Assembly: GCA_028023455.1 (NCBI GenBank)
Contig: JAQFVV010012545.1
Coordinates: 1,488,001 to 1,552,000, forward strand
DNA length: 64,000 nt
Origin: Epiperipatus broadwayi
Taxonomy: Eukaryota > Onychophora > Udeonychophora > Euonychophora > Peripatidae
Reading direction: 5' to 3'
The position numbers and the translations under genes were made by a program. This document shows, piece after piece, positions 54,401 through 60,400 of the stretch. How positions within the stretch are numbered: position 1 is the stretch's first letter; each line of letters begins with the position of its first letter. The notes under the pieces were generated by a model. That model did no database searches. It was not told where the DNA came from and saw only the letters and a list, made by a program, of their open reading frames with translations.

Positions 54401-57400
54401 CAAAAATACTGAATAGAGAAAAAGAAAATTTAAAAAAACTGTTCACATGACAATGGCGAACAACTCCTTAAGTCAACCTAGTGTGACTATACATAAATGT
54501 ATGGAAACTACTAATTAATTTTGCTCTTAGGAAAAAGTAGAGAAATCAGGAAGAGATAAGTATATAAAATTTCTACTTACTGTTGCCTTTTGCAGGATGG
54601 CTCAGTTGGTTAGAACTTTACCTTAAAATTTCGTTTTCCACAATCTAAGAGTCTAGGTTCAATTCCCATGCTATTACTGTTACTGATCAGGCCAGCAACA
54701 CCTGAAGAGGGAAAAATAATACTTCTGGAAATATTGCGCATATACTAACTTGTGTACTACTACTAACAGTTGAATGTATTTGGAAAATTTAAATAAAAAC
54801 TATATCAAACTTTAAACATTATGAAAAATTATGTCTAAAGCTGGCCAAAGTAAAAAATCATTTAAATTTATTATGTAAATGTAAATCTGAAGAAATAGTT
54901 CCTAAAGGTTTGCAACTAAGAATTTCCAATTCACTTCCAAAGAGCTGAGAAAAATACTCGGAGAGCAAGTGAAGCTAAATGTTCAAAGATTTTTCAAGTA
55001 TAAACCTTGCATTCCATTAATAATGTAGAATGTTTTCTAAAAAATAAACTTTACTGATAAAGACTTCACAAAAGTTTCCCAAGCAGTAAGAAAATCATAT
55101 TCTACATTACCTGGATAAATAAAAGAATGTCAAAAAATAAATAAAAATAAAATCAACAATCATAATGTACCAGCTTCATCTGTTAAAAATCTCAGATCAA
55201 AACATCTAACAAATGCTGAAATTTCTGTTCTTGAAAAAAAAATTAACATATTGCTAGAAAAGATGATAATAGATGGACAATTAAAATCTTAAACTGGATT
55301 CCAAGATTGTAAACGGCCCAGAAAGAGACCACATAAGAGATGGATGGATGAAATAAAAAAGTGTGCAGGGGTGATGTGAAAAAGGGAAGCTAGAGAACAG
55401 AGAAGATGGATTGAACTTAGAGAGATCTTTATCCTGCAGTGGATTGATAATGGTTGACAATGATGATGATGAATAGTTACATATTCCTGCTGTTTAACAC
55501 ATTCATTTCCTGTTATTCACTCAAAAAATGATTATATGTATTAAAAAAATTGTAACTATAGTTTGGAAAGTACAACAAATGTTTATCAAGGACTGTATTT
55601 TTTATTCTTAATAAGATTTTTTTTGTAAAAAAAAAACAATTTTCCATTTAAATAAATTCTTTAGTAATCAATATAAAATTGGCCAATATTCACAAAACAG
55701 CAATTTAAGCAACTTCTAAATATCTAATCCGAATATTAGGTAAAAACTCTATAAAAAATAATTATTTAAAGGGATTTCATTTTACATTTAAAGAAACATA
55801 AGACTGCAATTTATATTATCTATATAAAAAAGTTGTCCTACTTACAAATCACAATCCATTTGCATACAAATAAAGCTGAAGCATATTATTGTAGTGAATA
55901 ATAATAAAACATTCAGCTAATTGGTGATGATACTGTCTAGTGATAGAGCATAGAAAGTGAAAGTTGGACTTTGATCTAGAAATTTTTAGCTCTCGAGTGT
56001 AACCCTATATCACTGCATTTAACTGCACATGCCACTATTGAAGTTTATTTGTTATTAATCAAATAATATTGAGTATTAAAACAAACTCTCTCATAATTTT
56101 TTATTTATTGATTCATAAAGATACAATAGGACAATTCATTATTGGGATGTAGATCACAAGATTATTTCAAAATTCTATTTTTAAAAGTGTAGAAATCAAA
56201 ATCTCACACTATATCTACATAAATTATTAACAGAAAATTAAAACAAATGTACCTTCATAAAAACTTTCTGTACAAATACTAGGTGATTAAGCAAGTCTGT
56301 AGTTAAGCTGTGTTCAAAAGACCCAATTTCTGCTACAGCATTTAAGTAGTTACCTTCTCGAAGTACCACACCTTCAATAAATTGGGTATTGTCATATTTT
56401 GGTGCACCGGTTACATCCTGAATATATTCTGCTGATAGATGTACAGGAGGTAAATCAATACTGGCTGAGGAAGGAAGATTAGCTTCTACAGTTTGAATCT
56501 ATAAATTAAAATTATATATATGTATCAGATTGAATTATTTTAACAGTATTTGAAGTTTCAAAAATAGAAGAAGTTTATTTTTCAAATATGAAATTTGTCA
56601 CAGATTTATTCATAAACCATATATGTATATATAATAAATGTAGTACAAATTCAAGATTTAATATTTTTTATCACAATAATATAAATAATTGAATGGCTTT
56701 ATTGATTGGAAGTTCATGTGCCAGAAGTTCCACAATTGGAATCGATCTGAGGAATTTATGCACCAGTCTGACATTTTATTACTACCTTAAACCACATTAC
56801 CTAACATAAAATAAATAGATTCATTCCTCATACTATGTTTCAATTATAACCCCGTCTTTCTGGATATGTTAGAGTTATATAACCAAAATAGTGGCTAACC
56901 TTCCTATATATGACATATTTTATTTTTAATGCATCACACTTTTCTGCTTGTGTTTAAACTTACAATATTAAGCAAGTATTATACAATGCACAAAAAATTT
57001 GTAATCTCATTTCAATTCTTAAATATCTTGATGATACCCATAAATGTTAAACTGAATATGTAATAACTGTATATCAAAATGTGTAATAAATGATAATCAA
57101 ATATTTAGAATTCTTTCACAAAGATCTGAGATTAAATATTGTTTACCATTATCTGAAGTAAAATAAACGAATTAATCTCCCATGTAACATATGTTTCAGC
57201 TGCAGTCTAAACTCAGAATAGTGACCCATGTATCATATATACAGATTCATAAGATATACTTTATTTTTATAGGATTAATATAAAACTGCATTTTTCTATT
57301 TACATTAAATTTATAATTTATATTACATAACCACTATATATGAGAGAAATAATTATAATTTAATCCAAATCTTATATATCTTGGTAATAAACATTAATGC

Positions 57401-60400
57401 TAAATTAAATACATAATAATAATTACTCTATTTCAAAACAGATAATAAATAAAATGCTAATTTTTAGGTTTCTTTTTTCAAAAATCAATATCACTGACTA
57501 ATTATAGCAAAACATTCATTATTCATATATTTACATAGTTATAAATAAATCTGTATATATAAAAAATAAATAAAAGAAATCCACTTAAACTTGTTAGCAT
57601 TAATAAATCTTTTTTATGATAAAATATATATATATATTTTAATATTATAGTCAATACCAAGAGTTTAAATCCTTTAATGTATTACTTCAATTGTCATATT
57701 TTTACAAGATTATGGTATTAAATCTGTATTTCTATTCTTAAGAGCTATGAGTCATAGGTTTGATTTTAATTTTTGTTGAAAATTTTGATAAAGATAAAAA
57801 AAAAAAAAAGGCAAAAAATTTCTCCAAATTTATGAATCCTAAACAATTACCATCACATGTGAGTAAAACTAAACTAGTTTTAACTAAAATTGACAAAACC
57901 AGCAAATATTTTTGCTGGTAATTTTTGAAATAATTTATAACCTGGAAACTGAAAAAATAAAAATTGGAAAAAAAAAATCATACAAAAATAAAATAAAAAT
58001 CCAAGTTCATATAAAAAGAGCTACATCATAACTAAATTTTATCATTCATGAGAAATCATAGATGAATGGAAAATACACATTCGAAATGAAATAGGAAAAA
58101 CTTATATACATTACACAAAACCACATTTAATATATGTTGCCTACTTTGTTTGAAGTACAAATTCTGTACTATTTTAGAACAAATGAATTTAAAATGAGAT
58201 GTTTCTGAATAACAGAAATATTTAAAAATATAAAATAAAATTATAAATTAATTTTTAACAAAATTTAAATCTAAAACAACTTATACAAATGTGAATTTAA
58301 CCATTTCATAAAATTATAAAAAAAAGTTCTTCGGATCATTATTATAATGAATAGACAAAAAAAATCATTGTATCTGCTAAAATAAATGGAAATATTTTTT
58401 CCAGATCAAATAAGTGAACATAAATACACAAGTAAATGAAATCTATTTCATTTTACTGCTTTAAATTACCTTAGACTCAAAACTAAGTGAATGAGTTGGT
58501 AAATCTACTGTAAACTTGGCTTTATTTCCTGTCAGACCAATACTGACAACCTGGCCCATCTAAAAAAACAAAACAAAATCTTAATAATTGCTAAATTTAA
58601 TAACAATAAAATGTGAAAAAATATTCTATATATTAAAATAATTGGTTTTTATAAGTAAAAAAAAAAAATGAGAATACAAAATTCAGGTTTTTCCATGTAA
58701 ATGATAACTAATTATTATCATTATATCATTGATGCTTCAAATAAATCACACTGACAACTACATGGAAGTACAGCAGTCTGCTGTTAAAGAGATTCATAAT
58801 AGAAAACAGATTGCAAATCACCTATCATGTAACTTAATACTTTAAATATTTTATCCAATATGAAATTTAGAAAAAATCAGAATAAGAAAAGACATTGTTA
58901 AAAGATTAATTGATGTCAGTTATACCTCAGCAATTGCTGTACTTTTTAAATCTGGTTCATTTCAAATTGGGTGATATAATTAACAGCTGAAGCATATGAC
59001 AGATTACCAGAAATATTTTGGTTTTGTTACCAGTATCTCTAAAGATGCCCATATTAGTCAAAATCCAAAACATTGATGCTATAGCAATAATAATGAGCAA
59101 CTACATATAAGGAAAAGACAAAATTATATTTTTACATGTTTTAATACACTAGTTTTAAAATTTTTTAATTAAGCAATCTAATTCTCAATTTTTGAGATCT
59201 GTGGAAAATTTCTTATATGTGCATATATATATATATTAGAAGGGACGTGAACTCAGACTTTCAAGCTTCCCATGGCTAGGTACTTTATCTTATACAACTG
59301 ATACACATGATGTGAAAAAGATAAATGATCTCCAGTATATGTAAGTCTGAGTTCAGGTCCCTTCTAATTACATTAAGTTTAATATAGGCAATATACTTAT
59401 ATTTCAATATTACATATTCAGCCAGTATTCTGCTCATCCCTCTTCTATGCATTTAAATGGACTATTAAGTCCTATATGTGAGAGGTCAGAGTGAATGTCA
59501 ACATGGGTATGACAATAATATTGGCATCAACAAGAACTTAAGTGTTCCACCATTGGATTTTCAATTATATGAATGGCTGAAGAGTTGGAGGGTAGAGAAG
59601 ATTGAAGCTTATCCTTTAAAGTTTGAAGATTTCTTTCTGAAAATAAACTCAGCATTGATTGTATATATGTGTGGAAAATAGTGATCCTGTACCAACTGAT
59701 GAGTGCTGGTTCAGCATGAAATATGTAACTATTCACATGTATGGGGTCATGTGTAACAATTGTATAAGATGGAGTGTGTAGTTGTGAGCTGCTTGAAAGT
59801 GTCTGAGTTCAAGTCCCTTCTAATTACATTAAGTTTGGTATAGACAATATACTTATATTTGAATTATATATATGTGTGTATTATTCGATTTTTTTTTTTA
59901 TGGCTTTATAAAATGAAATATTTTTTCCCACGTATATCTATATATCTCTTTATATATATAATTGACTGAAATATATTGTGTAGTCTCACTGCCAAAAGAA
60001 GTGATTATATAAATGGTAATTGAGAACAAAGCAACTAATCTTAATATATATATATATTGATACGAAGATTTTCATGAGTTGCATATATATATTATAGATA
60101 TGTTTATCTTAGCAAATAGTCTCAAAATACTTCAGAAATTCAAATTAAATCTCATCAATTCTTTGTGCTTTCTCAATCTATTTCCACATCATTTATAGTT
60201 CTTTTCACTAACTATTTATACAGATAAAAATTTATCATCACACAAATTATTCACTTTTTTTTTAAATCTATTCAATATTCATATTCTTTACTTATAACTT
60301 ATTATTTTTGTTTCAGCTACTGCTTTATTCTCATAGTGTTTTTTCCATCTAAATTGCAATTTCTATTACAATTCAAATTAAATCCATCTTCATTTTGTTA

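Larger units (their letters stand above)
53225..54770. mobile_element. Inverted pair of Penelope-like 3' ends with GIY-YIG and tRNA-like tail
   Basis: Two copies of the same 3' end point away from each other. The left copy is on the minus strand (53965 down to 53225) and the right on the plus strand (53966 to about 54770). Each runs from the region before the endonuclease (NGYPSAVIKKTLNRQQKE in the left) through a GIY-YIG domain, the C-terminal tail, a tRNA-like segment and a hammerhead-like 3' end. The two arms agree over their whole length but with many point changes and different breaks, so the insertion is old. It lies in the 3.6-kb BLTP1 intron. Confidence 0.8.

Noticed and set aside
54590-54676. 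Functional tRNA gene
   Set aside because: A and B boxes are good, but the acceptor stem does not pair and no clear anticodon loop forms; it is also part of the inverted PLE pair.
53225-54770. Intact Penelope-like GIY-YIG gene
   Set aside because: Each arm has stops and frameshifts and lacks the reverse transcriptase.
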